Shown here piece after piece: positions 55,168-64,000 of a stretch of DNA of 64,000 nt (position 1 is its first letter; the number at the start of each line of letters is the position of its first letter). The DNA lies in the NCBI GenBank assembly GCA_963724735.1, contig CAVRVX010000028.1, positions 28,678 to 92,677 on the forward strand, given 5' to 3'. The position numbers were made by a program, and so were the translations under genes. Below the pieces are notes generated by a model. The model saw only the letters and a program-made list of their open reading frames with translations, had not been told where the DNA came from and did not search any database. This stretch comes from Rhodoplanes sp963724735. GTDB taxonomy: Bacteria; Pseudomonadota; Alphaproteobacteria; Rhizobiales; Xanthobacteraceae.

Positions 55168-57339
55168 ATGCGCGAAGAACACCAGAAGCTGGCCGACTTT
55201 ATCTGGAACATCGCGAACAAGCTTCGCGGCCCGTATCGTCCGCCACAGTACCGCAAGGTGATGCTTCCGCTGATCGTCCTACGCCGCCTCGATTGCGTCT
55301 TGGAGCCGACCAAGGCTGAGGTGCTGAAACAGTATCAGTCCTTGAAGGCGAACAAGAAACTTTCCCCAGAAGCGGTCCAGAAGGCGCTTGCCAAGATTGC
55401 CGGCAAGGACCGCAACCAGCCGCTCTATAACATCAGCCAATATACGTTTCAGAAGCTGCTTGGCGATCCGAACAGCATCGCCAAGAACCTCACCGCCTAT
55501 ATCAAGGGCTTCTCGCCTAAGGTGCGCGAGATTTTTGAGAAGTTTGAGTTTGAGACGGAGATAGAGAAGCTCGACGCGACAAACCGCCTTTTCGAGATCA
55601 TCAAGGAGTTCGCCGCCGTCGACCTTCATCCGAACAGCGTCTCGAATATCGCGATGGGCTATGTTTTCGAGAAGCTGATCCGGCGGTTCAACGAACAGGC
55701 GAATGAAGAGGCTGGCGATCACTTCACGCCGCGCGAGGTCATCCGCCTGATGGCACACCTGATCTACACGGGCGATGAGGAAATCTATAAGCCCGGAATT
55801 TCCCGCACGATCTATGACCCGGCCTGCGGCACCGGGCGGCATGCTCTCGGTTTCGGAGGAGTACATTCGCGAGCACAACGACCAGGCCGCATCTGACCTT
55901 TTCGGGCAGGACTACAATGCCGAAGCCTACGCGATTTGCTGCTCCGACATGCTCATCAAGGACGAGCCGGTCGATAACATCGTTCACGGCGACACGCTGG
56001 GCGACGGCAAGACTTCCGATGGCCACGCCAGGTAAAACGTTTCACTACATGCTCGCCAATCCTCCCTTCGGGGTTGAGTGGAACCGCAGGAAGAAGTTGT
56101 CGAGAAGGAACACGAGGAATTCGGCTTCGAGGCCGGTTCGGGCCCGGGTCTGCCGCGCATCAACGATGGCGCGTTGCTCTTCCTCTTCACATGATCTCGA
56201 AGCGCAAGCCATCGCCAGACGACAGGGGCGAAGGCTCGAAGATCGCCATTGTCTTCAACGGCTCGCCGCTCTTTACGGGCGATGCCGGGTTCAGGCGAGA
56301 GCAATATCCGGCGCTGGATCATCGAGAATGACTGGCTGGATGCCATCGTCGCGCTGCCCGACCAGCTTTTCTACAACACCGGCATCTACACCTACATCTG
56401 GCTGGTGACGAACCGGAAGCCGCCCGAACGCGGCGCGGCAAGGTGCAACTCATCGACGCGACACGACACTACGCCAAGATGAAGAAGAGCCTTGGCAACA
56501 AGCGCAACGAGCTTTCCGAGGAGCATATTCAGGAAATCACGCGCCTCTACGGCGCGTTCGAGCACGACGCGAAATCGCGTTTCCAGAGCAATGGTGATGA
56601 GATTGAACGGGTCTGCTCGAAAATCTTCGACAACCGCGATTTTGGATTCCTCAAACTCACCATACAGCGCCCCTTGCGCCTGAATTTTCAGGCCAGCACG
56701 GAGAGGATTGTCCGCCTCAAGGAGCATCCCACCTACATCGGCCTTGCGGAGAGCAGCAAACGGAAGAACAAGGCGGCAATCGCGCGAGAAGAGGAGGAGG
56801 GTAAACAGCTGCAGCAGGATATTCTCGACGCGCTGTCATCCCTTGATGCCGATCGGTTGTACGATAACCGTGACGAATTCGTCGCGGCGCTCAACAACGC
56901 CATCGACTTCGCCGGGCTGAGAGTTCCGGCCAACGTCCGCAAGGCCATCCTCGCCGCCCTGTCGGAGCGCGACCCGACGGCTGATGTCTGCACGGATAGC
57001 AAGGGTGATCCAGAGCCCGATCCCGAACTGCGCGACAATGAGAGCATACCACTTCCGGCCGATATCGACCTGCCCTTGCCGATCGACTACGACAAGGATT
57101 CAGACAATCGGCAGCTTGTCGATCTGGTCCGTGCTCATTGCGATGTATATTGCGAAAAAGAGGTAAAGCCGCACTGGCCCGATGCGTGGATAGATTATTC
57201 GAAGACGAGGGTCGGCTACGAAATCGCGATTAACCGGCATTTCTATGTTTACGAAGCTCCACGACCGCTTGAAGAAATCGAAGCCGATCTGAGAAAAATC
57301 GAAGACGAGATCATTGGCATACTGAAGGAGGTAGCGTGA
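55168..57339 (+). pseudogene. hsdM: Type I restriction-modification DNA methyltransferase (HsdM), about six frameshifts
   Basis: The ATG at 55168 begins the N-terminal helical domain (QKLADFIWNIANKLRGPYRP). The target-methylase region follows: GDHFTPREVIRLMAHLIY, DPACGTG (SAM site, with an inserted base just after it), and FHYMLANPPFGVEW (catalytic NPPF). Shifts lie near 55838, 56035, 56085, 56195, 56290 and 56440. From 56443 to 57339 a single open frame carries the C-terminal half (KMKKSLGNKRNELSEEHIQE). The total is about 720 residues. It would methylate adenine in a bipartite target with HsdS. The gene ends in the TGATG overlap with hsdS. Confidence 0.85.
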
Positions 57340-58723
57340 TGGCCTCGCCTTATCCTTGTTACAGAAGCAGCGGTGTCCATTGGCTTGGCCTGATACCGGC
57401 ACATTGGAAAATTGATCGACTGAAGTTCCTTGCTGCAGCTCGTACAAGTCCAGTTGATAAGCATATAAGAGACGATGAAGTACCTGTTCGTCTTTGTAAC
57501 TATGTCGATGTCTATAATAATGAGTTAATAAATTCCGATATTGATTTTATGGAAGCTACTGCGACAACTGCTGAAATCGAGCGTTTCAAGATCAAAGCTG
57601 GGGATGTTTTGATTACCAAGGACAGTAAATCATGGGACGATATCGCTGTTCCGGCAATGATAGAGGAAGATTTAGACGATGTTCTTTGTGGTTATCATTT
57701 AGCAATAATTCGTTCACTTCCGGACGTATTCGACCCGGGCTATCTCTTTCGTCTTTTTAGCTCAGAAATGCTGAACTACCAATTCAAGATGGAGGCAAAC
57801 GGCGTTACCCGCTTTGGTCTTCCCACAGCAGCCATTGATTCCGCTCTACTTCTTTGCCCGCCAATAGAGGAGCAAATCGCGATATCACAGTTTCTTGATC
57901 ACGAGACGACCCGTATCGATAGGCTGATTGAAAAGAAGCGCCGCATGCTGGAGCTTTTTGCGGAGAAGCGGATGGCGTTGATTACAAAAGCAGTGCTAAA
58001 AGGTCTAGACTCGTCTGTGAAAACGAAGGATAGCGGTGTCGAGTGGATTGGTCAGATACCTGCTCACTGGAAGACGAACATAAAGTTTCAATATCTTGCG
58101 CGCGCTGAGCGCAATTCGTTTGTCAATGGGCCATTTGGGAGCGACTTGCTGACGAATGAATTGATCGATGAGGGCGTTCCGGTACTCTATTCGGGGGATA
58201 TTCGTGAAGTCGGTTTCGCAAAACGGTCATCCAAATATGTGACAGAAGAAAAGGCAAAACAGTTGGATTTTTGTCGTGCTGATCCCGGCTGCTTGTTATT
58301 GGCCAAGGTTGGCGATCCTCCGGGATGTGCTTGTCTTTATCCTCAGGATGAACCAGCTGCGATTGTCACGCAAGATGTCGTTCGTGTCAGACTTGATACA
58401 CGAATTGTCGATCCGCATTACATTGTCTATTTCCAAATTCGAAGGTTGGACGGCAATATATATTGTTTATTTCCGTGGAAGCGACGCGAGGTCGGTTTTC
58501 CCTCGCCGATCTGAAGGCAATTAGAATATTTCTACCTCCACTCGGCGAGCAACAAGAGATAGCTCAGAGTATCTCCGCTGCGACCTCTGCGATGCGTCGC
58601 ATTGAAGACAGGCTATCGACTTCGATTGCTCAGCTAAGTGAGTATCGTTCCGCTCTGATCACCAACGCCGTCACCGGAAAGATAGACGTGCGCGGATTGA
58701 CGGAAAAGGGGGCGGCCGCATGA
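57339..58723 (+). pseudogene. hsdS: Type I restriction specificity subunit (HsdS), one frameshift
   Basis: The ATG at 57339 overlaps the hsdM stop. Two target-recognition domains are visible, each beginning with a GVHWLGLIPAHWK/GVEWIGQIPAHWK motif (residues about 10 and 235). Each is followed by a conserved helical spacer (EEQIAISQFLDHETTRIDRL; EQQEIAQSISAATSAMRRIE). A shift near 58480-58500 separates the second recognition domain from its spacer. Both recognition domains are much AT-richer than flanking genes, typical of frequently exchanged specificity segments. The sequence specificity cannot be predicted. Confidence 0.85.
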
Positions 58724-61700
58724 GCGGCGGGGGCAAGCACACCGAGGCGCGGTTCGAAGACGCGATCGAACTTGCACTGGTGCGCACGGGCTACGAGAAG
58801 CGCATGCCTAACAGCTATGATCGTCGAACGTGGATGTTTCCTGCGGATGTGATTGCGTATGTCAGAACGTCTCAGCCCAAGAAATGGCAGTCGCTGGTTG
58901 ATTTGCAGGGGAATGCCGCCGAGAGCGTTCTGATCGACGCCCTGGTCAAGGAGCTGGCAGCAAAGGGATCGCTCCACGTGCTGCGGCATGGCTTCAAGTG
59001 CTTCGGCAAAACTTTACCGATGGCGGCGTTCAAGCCCGCGAGCGGCATGAACCCCGACACCATGCAGCCTATAGCAGAATATACTCACCATCACCCGGCA
59101 GGTGGCATTCAATCCGGCCAAGACAGACCGTCGATGTGGTGCTCTCGGTCAACGGCGTGCCCGTCGTGACCGCTGAATTCAAGAACCCGATGAGCGGGCA
59201 GACAGTCGAGAACGCCAAGCACCAATACGCCAATGACCGCGATCCGCGCACGTCGCTGTTCCGCTTCAAGGAACGGGCGCTGGTGCATTTCGCGGTAGAT
59301 CCCGACCTGGTGTTCATGACCACCAAGATCGACGGAAAGACAACACAATGGCTGCCCTTCAATCGCGGTTATCGGAACGGGGCGGGCAATCCGCCAGGCA
59401 AGGCGGGCAACTATCGCACAGCCTATCTGTGGGAAGAGACGCTGACACGCGACAGCCTGCTCGATATCCTCGCCCGTTATATGCATTTGGAGGTGAGGAG
59501 CGGCAAATCCGTACCGCGAGCGGAGTTCGGCCGTCCGAAAGGAGGTGATGATCTTCCCACGCCATCATCAGCTGAGCGCCGTGCGGAAGCTGGTAGCCCA
59601 TGCGGGGACCAAGGGATCGGGCACAACTACCTGATCCAGCACTCCGCAGGTTCAGGCAAATCGAACTCCATCGCGTGGCTCGCGCATCATCTCGCCGGGC
59701 TTCACAACGCGAAGGACCAGAAGGTGTTCGACACGGTCATCGTGATCACCGACCGGCTCGTTCTTGACCGGCAATTGCAGGACACGATCTACCAGTTCGA
59801 GCACAAGAAAGGCGTCGTCGAGAAGATCGACGAGGATACGCAGCAGCTTGCCAAGGCGCTGGCGAGCCGCGTGCCAATCGTGATTTCGACGATCCAGAAG
59901 TTCCCCTTCATATCTCAGGCCATCAACACGATGGCCAAGAAGGGCGATACGGTTACAATCGACACCGCCGGTCGGCGCTTCGCCGTTATCGTCGACGAGG
60001 CGCATTCCTCTTCGGCCGGCGAGACCGCGCAGGAACTGCGCCGCATCCTGAACAGGGAAGGCATCGAAGCTGCGGTCGCGGCGCAGATACTGGATGAGGA
60101 GGACGATACCGGACTCTCGGCCGAAGCGCGCGAAGAACATGCTGCGCGAAATGGCCAAGCGCCCCCGGCAGCCCAACCTCACCTACTTTGCCTTCACGGC
60201 GACGCCGAAGTTCAAGACCAAGGTGCTTTTCGAGACCCGGCGAGGACGGGAATCGCCCTTCCACCTCTACAGCATGCGCCAGGCGATCCAGGAAGGCTTC
60301 ATCATGGACGTGCTGGCGAATTACACCACCTACAAATCATATTTCGGCCTTGTGAAGTCGATAGCCGACGATCCGGAAGTCCCGCAGCGCGAAGCCGCCA
60401 AGGCGCTGGCGCGGTTTCTGTCGCTCCATCCCCACAATCTGCGACAGAAGGTCGAGGTTATTGTCGAGCATTTCCGGAACTTGACCAGGCATAAAATCGG
60501 CGGCCGCGCGAAGGCGATGGTGGTGACAGGCTCGCGCCTCCATGCCGTCCGCTACAAGCTGGAAATCGACAAGTACGTCCGCGGAAAAGGGTTACACGGA
60601 CCTGAAGGCCTTGGTGGCGTTCTCCGGCGAGGTGATCGATCCGGATATTCCGGACAAGAAGTTCACCGAAGTCGCCATGAATGGCGGGATCCGGAAACCG
60701 AGCTGCCGGAGAAGTTCGCGACCGAAGAGTATCAGGTGCTGATCGTCGCCGAGAAATACCAAACGGGCTTCGACCAGCCCTGTTCACACGATGTATGTGG
60801 ACAAGCGGCTTGATGGCGTCCAGGCCGTGCAAACGCTCTCCCGCCTGAATCGCCGCGCAACCGGAAAAGACGATACTTTCGTGCTCGATTTCGTCAATGA
60901 ACGCGAAGACATCTTTAAAGCGTTCAAGCCCTACTATGGCGAGACGGAAATCGGGCGAGATGCCCAACGCGCAGCAGCTATACGAAATCCAGCATGAGCT
61001 TGAAACTTCGCCCGTCATCGACACCGCCGAAGTCACAGCCTTCTGTGAAATCTGGTATCCGCAAGCGCCGAGAGCCGACAGCAGGGGAGCACAAGCAACT
61101 AAACGGAATCATCGACAAGGCCGTTGAACGGTTCGAGAAAGCTCGAAGATGAGGAAAAGGACGCCTTCAAGGGCAAGCTGGTCAGCTTCCGGAACCTCTA
61201 TGCATTCCTGGCCCAGATCATTCCCTATCAGGACTCTGATCTGGAAAAGCTTTACACCTATGCCCGCTTCCTGCTTCTCAAGCTGCCGCGACGGTCAACC
61301 GGAGCCGGGCTACGAGCTGGAGGACGAAGTCTCGCTCCGCTACTACCGCCTCCAGAAAATCAGCGAGGGCAGCATCGATCTTGAGGATGGCGAGGCCGAC
61401 CCGCTCAAAGGCCCGACCGAAGTCGGAACAAAAGGGCGAAGACAAGCAGGTCGCCCTCTCTGAGCTGGTCGACAAGCTGAACGACCGCTTCGGTACGGAT
61501 TTCACGCAGGCCGATCAGCTGTTCTTCGACCAGGTCGCCGAAGAGGCGGTGGAGAACGAAACCCTTAGGACAGCGGCTAAGGTCAACACGCTAGACAACT
61601 TCAAGCACGTGTTCGAACGCATGTAGAAGGGATGTTCATCGAACGCATGGAAGGCAATGAGGAAATTTTCGACCGCATCATGAAGGACCCAAGTTCCGCA

Positions 61701-61788
61701 AATTGCCTCGGATCACCTCATGCGGGAGGTCTATGAGAGGCTGCAAAACGCGGCGACTGGCGCTAGCTCCGTTCGACAAGCGGTCTAG
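58720..61788 (+). pseudogene. hsdR: Type I restriction endonuclease subunit (HsdR), a dozen or more frameshifts
   Basis: The ATG at 58720 overlaps the hsdS stop (ATGA). Across frames the N-terminal nuclease region reads VLRHGFKCFGKT and VPVVTAEFKNPMSGQTVENA (Glu/Lys of the nuclease core). Motor motifs follow: LIQHSAGSGKSNSIAWL (Walker A), FDTVIVITDRLVLDRQL, RFAVIVDEAHSSSAGE (Walker B), YFAFTATPKFK, EKYQTGFDQP and QTLSRLNRRATGKDDTFV. The C-terminal part reads IERMEGNEEIFDRIM to a stop at 61788. Shifts lie near 59080, 59497, 59620, 60120, 60235, 60590, 60690, 60775, 60955, 61060-61130, 61290, 61430 and 61625. The total is about 1020 residues, normal for the family. Confidence 0.85.
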
Positions 61789-61803
61789 TTTGCCTCGGCG
61801 TTT

Positions 61804-62036
61804 TCATCGCGGTTGCGTCGTGCGGGAGCGCGAGCCGATGAAGTGGCCGCGCGCGTCGTAGTACGAGACGCCATCGCGGTGGCGGATCGCGCTGCCGTCG
61901 AACCGTCCGCGTCCGTCGTAGAATGATGAGGCGTTCCCGCGCGTGATGGTGCTGCCGGTGAAGCTGCGTCATAGAACGACTCAGAGCGCGTCGCCTGTGC
62001 TTGCGCCAGCGTCGGCGCGAGCGCCAGCGCGACCAT
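61804..62036 (-). pseudogene. Small secreted FYD-repeat protein, one frameshift
   Basis: From ATG 62036 the product is MVALALAPTLAQAQATRSES, then FYDA. A missing base near 61975 shifts the frame to SFTGSTITRGNASSFYDGRG, RFDGSAIRHRDGVSYYDARG and HFIGSRSRTTQPR. The repeat unit (about 20 residues: FYDxxGxFxGS plus TRHGN-like) occurs three times, as in small periplasmic proteins of Hyphomicrobiales with a signal peptide. The function is unknown. It is convergent with hsdR. Confidence 0.5.
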
Positions 62037-62317
62037 TGCTTTGTCAAAGTAGCGCAATTCGCCGTCGCCGCTCCGATCGGGGCGCAGTGCAATGCGTAGA
62101 CAACTCGAACCGGGCAGCGGCGGTGTCAAGTTTCCTAGTGTGCTGCGTGTTCCTCACTTCACGCGGCGCTCAAGCCGCCGTCACTTGAACTTACGCGGGT
62201 CCAGGCGGCGGCGGCAAAATGCACGGCTGCTATTGGCTGCTATTAGCAGCCGCCTCGCCGTCGCGGCCGTCCGAGGCATGACGCGCGGTCGCGGCGGATG
62301 CCCTAGAGTTAGAAAAC

Positions 62318-62533
62318 ATGGACCCTGATGTAGAGCGAATTATCCAAAGCCTATCGCCGAAGAAAGCGCCGACGCTGGACGATGTCATCCGGTTGCTCGC
62401 CGAACAACGCGAGCTTTTTGATCGCAAAATTGATCGTCTAGCGGTTCGCCTTCGCCGCCTCGAAATGGCAGAGGGCAATAGGCGTACACGCGACCGGATA
62501 CACGCGGCCGAGCATGATGACGATGATGATTGA
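62318..62533 (+). CDS. Small hypothetical protein
   Basis: The ATG at 62318 opens a 71-residue frame: MDPDVERIIQSLSPKKAPTL, then VIRLLAEQRELFDRKIDRLA and a Glu/His/Asp-rich tail (AAEHDDDDD). It is helical and soluble. No strong ribosome site is seen. It is convergent with the protease gene. Confidence 0.4.
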   Translation: MDPDVERIIQSLSPKKAPTLDDVIRLLAEQRELFDRKIDRLAVRLRRLEMAEGNRRTRDRIHAAEHDDDDD

Positions 62534-62545
62534 CCTGCAGCCACG

Positions 62546-63234
62546 CTAGAAATCATTCTCAATCGCGCACACGAGCCCGGCCGATAGGGCGTAGGTGATC
62601 ACCGGGTTCAGGGCTTCCGTCGAGACCACACCGATTGCCTCGCCTTGCGTGTTGACGATCGGCGAACCTGACATACCGCTGGCGATGAGTTTTCCCGGCG
62701 TGAAAGCGAGCCGGCCGCCGCGGTGGCACACCTGTCCCTCCAGCCAGCGGCCGTCGAGCGAAAGCACACGCGCGACACCTTCGCCGGCCGTAGGTTTCTT
62801 GACCTGGCAATCACCAAAGGTCAGCAGCTCGAAGCCTTGAGCCGGCGCATCGGCTACCGGCAGCGCCGTTATGTCCTCCAGCAGCTGATCGAAGGCTTCG
62901 GCTTCGTCGCATAGCGCCTGGTTGTCGGGTGACCAAGCACGGCGATGTCGGCCATCGGGTCCACGAACAGGCATGTCGCCCACACTGTAGGGACAGCGCC
63001 TAGCAGGCCGAGCAATCCCGGATAGGTTTCTTCCCGCAGATAGCGCCACGGATGACATGGCGGCAGACCCGAGTTTCCATCGGCGAGGACCGCATGCTCA
63101 AGGCAATGCGCGGCGGTGATGATGATCTTCTCTCGGTTGCCAATGTAATTCCGACGTTCGACCACGAACCCGCGGCCATCTCCAACCCGCAGAACAGCAT
63201 CAATGCTGCCGATCTCCAGTTTTTGTGCAGTCAT
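62546..63234 (-). pseudogene. Trypsin-like serine protease, one frameshift
   Basis: From ATG 63234 the first frame reads SIDAVLRVGDGRGFVVERRN, then IIITAAHCLEHAV (catalytic His) and VDPMADIAVLG (catalytic Asp). A one-base shift near 62930 leads to PDNQALCDEAEAFDQLLEDI and FTPGKLIASGMSGSPIVNTQ, where the SGMSGSP motif holds the catalytic serine, ending at 62546. There is no signal peptide, so it would act in the cytoplasm. Trypsin-like domains occur in some defence loci; here the protease lies 0.8 kb from the type I restriction genes, but no partner gene is evident. Confidence 0.7.
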
Positions 63235-63902
63235 CTTAGTTGCTGCGATAGGCTCCAATCTGAACTTACGATCTCCGAGCGCGAAGTCCTAGAGCACGAC
63301 CGCGAGCGGTACAAGAGACTAGGCGCAGGAGCACATCTCGACGAGTGGATGGAGTTCTACCCAGGCCTCCGCATCCGTCGCCATCTAGCAATGAAGATCG
63401 CGCACACAAATCGGCCAGAGGGCCGTCGTTATGCCGAAGCCTTGAGCGCGCTCTATCGGGCGGACGGTTTCGACACCAACGACAAGACCTACATGCATCA
63501 CCTGTCAGCGGTGTTGTGGATTAACGACGATCCCGAGCACATCCAAATCTTGCGCGAGATACGTGACGCGATGACGCCAGGGGAGCGTTCGGACTCAACT
63601 CGCCGATCTCAGCGCGCCAGCGGATCATGAAGAAGCTCGCCGAATCCATGACGGCTGAATTTGTCGCCCAAGAACGCGGGCCTTCTCGCAATCAAGAACT
63701 TTCGGCGAAGCTCACCAAGGCTGAAGCTGAGATTAAGAAGCTACGCGAGCGCAGCGATGGATCGCTATTCGATCTGAAACGGGACAGCGCGAGCGATATT
63801 GGCGAGACGATCGCCGACAACATCTCCGAGTCGAAATTTGACGCTGTCACTAAGGCTGCGAAGGCGCGCTACAAGGCGAAGGCGAAACGCCCAGCGGGTT
63901 GA
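63223..63902 (+). pseudogene. Conserved island hypothetical protein, one frameshift
   Basis: The frame from about 63223 reads ISEREVLEHDRERYKRLGAG, then AHLDEWMEFYPGLRIRRHLA and DKTYMHHLSAVLWINDDPEH. Near 63590 one base is missing, and the next frame continues LNSPISARQRIMKKLAESMT, then AEAEIKKLRERSDGSLFDLK and KAKAKRPAG. I recall this SPISARQR family from integrative elements in Hyphomicrobiales. The start is unclear (TTG at 63223 is only a guess). The right repeat of the island follows 48 bases later. Confidence 0.55.
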
Positions 63903-63949
63903 ACGATTGGAGCGGGGCGAAAGTCCCGCTCTTTCTATTTCGAGCAGCT

Positions 63950-63973
63950 TCTATCTTTGGTCTATCTTTGGTC
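63950..63973 (+). repeat. Right direct repeat of the island (putative attR)
   Basis: Perfect copy of 46560-46583 (t, two tandem ctatctttggt units, c), lying 48 bases after the last island gene. The bases before both copies also resemble each other (cgagcgccct and cgagcagctt); the bases after diverge at once. Confidence 0.75.
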
Positions 63974-64000
63974 CGCCGGCCATTCCGCCCGGCCTAAATC

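Larger units (their letters stand above)
46560..63973. mobile_element. 17.4-kb integrated island (integrase, replication-like gene, type I RM)
   Basis: It is bounded by a perfect 24-bp direct repeat, with a tyrosine integrase just inside the left end reading inward. Gene content is accessory: primase/ATPase-like protein, TerS-like protein, coiled-coil proteins, DUF3800 remnant, hsdMSR, trypsin-like protease and a conserved island hypothetical. Base composition is uneven, with AT-rich hsdS recognition domains and primase gene. Most long genes have multiple one-base indels. No conjugation genes were seen, so it is probably a genomic island or phage-plasmid relic and not a self-transmissible ICE. 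Confidence 0.75.

Overview
The window looks like a chromosomal segment of an alphaproteobacterium, most likely of the order Hyphomicrobiales (Rhizobiales). The DNA is GC-rich, genes overlap in ATGA fashion, and several small gene families (PAS_5, BTLCP peptidase, DUF6665, an IF-1 paralogue with a basic tail) are ones I associate with that order. I cannot name the genus. No rRNA, CRISPR array or complete tRNA is visible. All family assignments come from reading the sequence; no database search was run.

Layout. 1-6.1 kb: end of a HerA-type ATPase, an M20 peptidase, a methyltransferase, an alpha-oxoamine synthase, a fatty acid hydroxylase and a wrecked desaturase. 6.3-8.6 kb: an IS481 scar, then an aspartyl-tRNA synthetase gene that is frameshifted and carries an AT-richer mosaic patch with about 70 extra residues. 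8.7-18.3 kb: mostly intact housekeeping and accessory genes (CoA-transferase, isochorismatase-like hydrolase, NodU-type carbamoyltransferase, BTLCP peptidase, PAS-PilZ protein, rhomboid, CBS protein). 18.5-24.9 kb: an IS630 scar, then a four-gene molybdenum hydroxylase operon. 25-31.3 kb: an AI-2E family exporter and an RND efflux pair whose pump gene is frameshifted. 32.2-32.8 kb: a dead IS200-type element. 32.8-40.3 kb: small stress-type genes, a cold-shock protein, a second frameshifted desaturase, a DEAD-box helicase and IF-1.

The most striking chromosomal locus is 40.3-44.7 kb: an azole-forming RiPP (TOMM) cluster. It has a precursor with a 38-residue core holding 13 cysteines, then an intrinsic terminator, a fused E1-like/YcaO cyclodehydratase and a SagB-type dehydrogenase, in that order on the minus strand. 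The predicted product is a linear peptide densely modified with thiazoles and some oxazole.

From about 45.8 kb the window becomes mobile DNA. The C-terminal part of a large serine recombinase runs into the 3' portion of a tRNA-Glu. Next comes a 17.4-kb island bounded by a perfect 24-bp direct repeat (46560 and 63950). The island carries a tyrosine integrase immediately inside the left repeat, a structured RNA candidate, a primase/ATPase-like replication protein, a TerS-like gene, coiled-coil proteins, a DUF3800 remnant, a type I restriction-modification system (hsdM-hsdS-hsdR), a trypsin-like protease and a conserved island hypothetical gene.

Sequence quality or decay is a running theme. Four otherwise complete chromosomal genes (aspS, RND pump, desaturase, sagB-like) each carry one extra base at a GANTC-type site. 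Nearly every long gene in the island needs several one-base corrections but few or no in-frame stops. I read the first pattern as possible methylation-linked base-calling error and the second as either consensus error or very recent decay. Frameshifted genes are marked as pseudogenes, but several may be intact in the cell.
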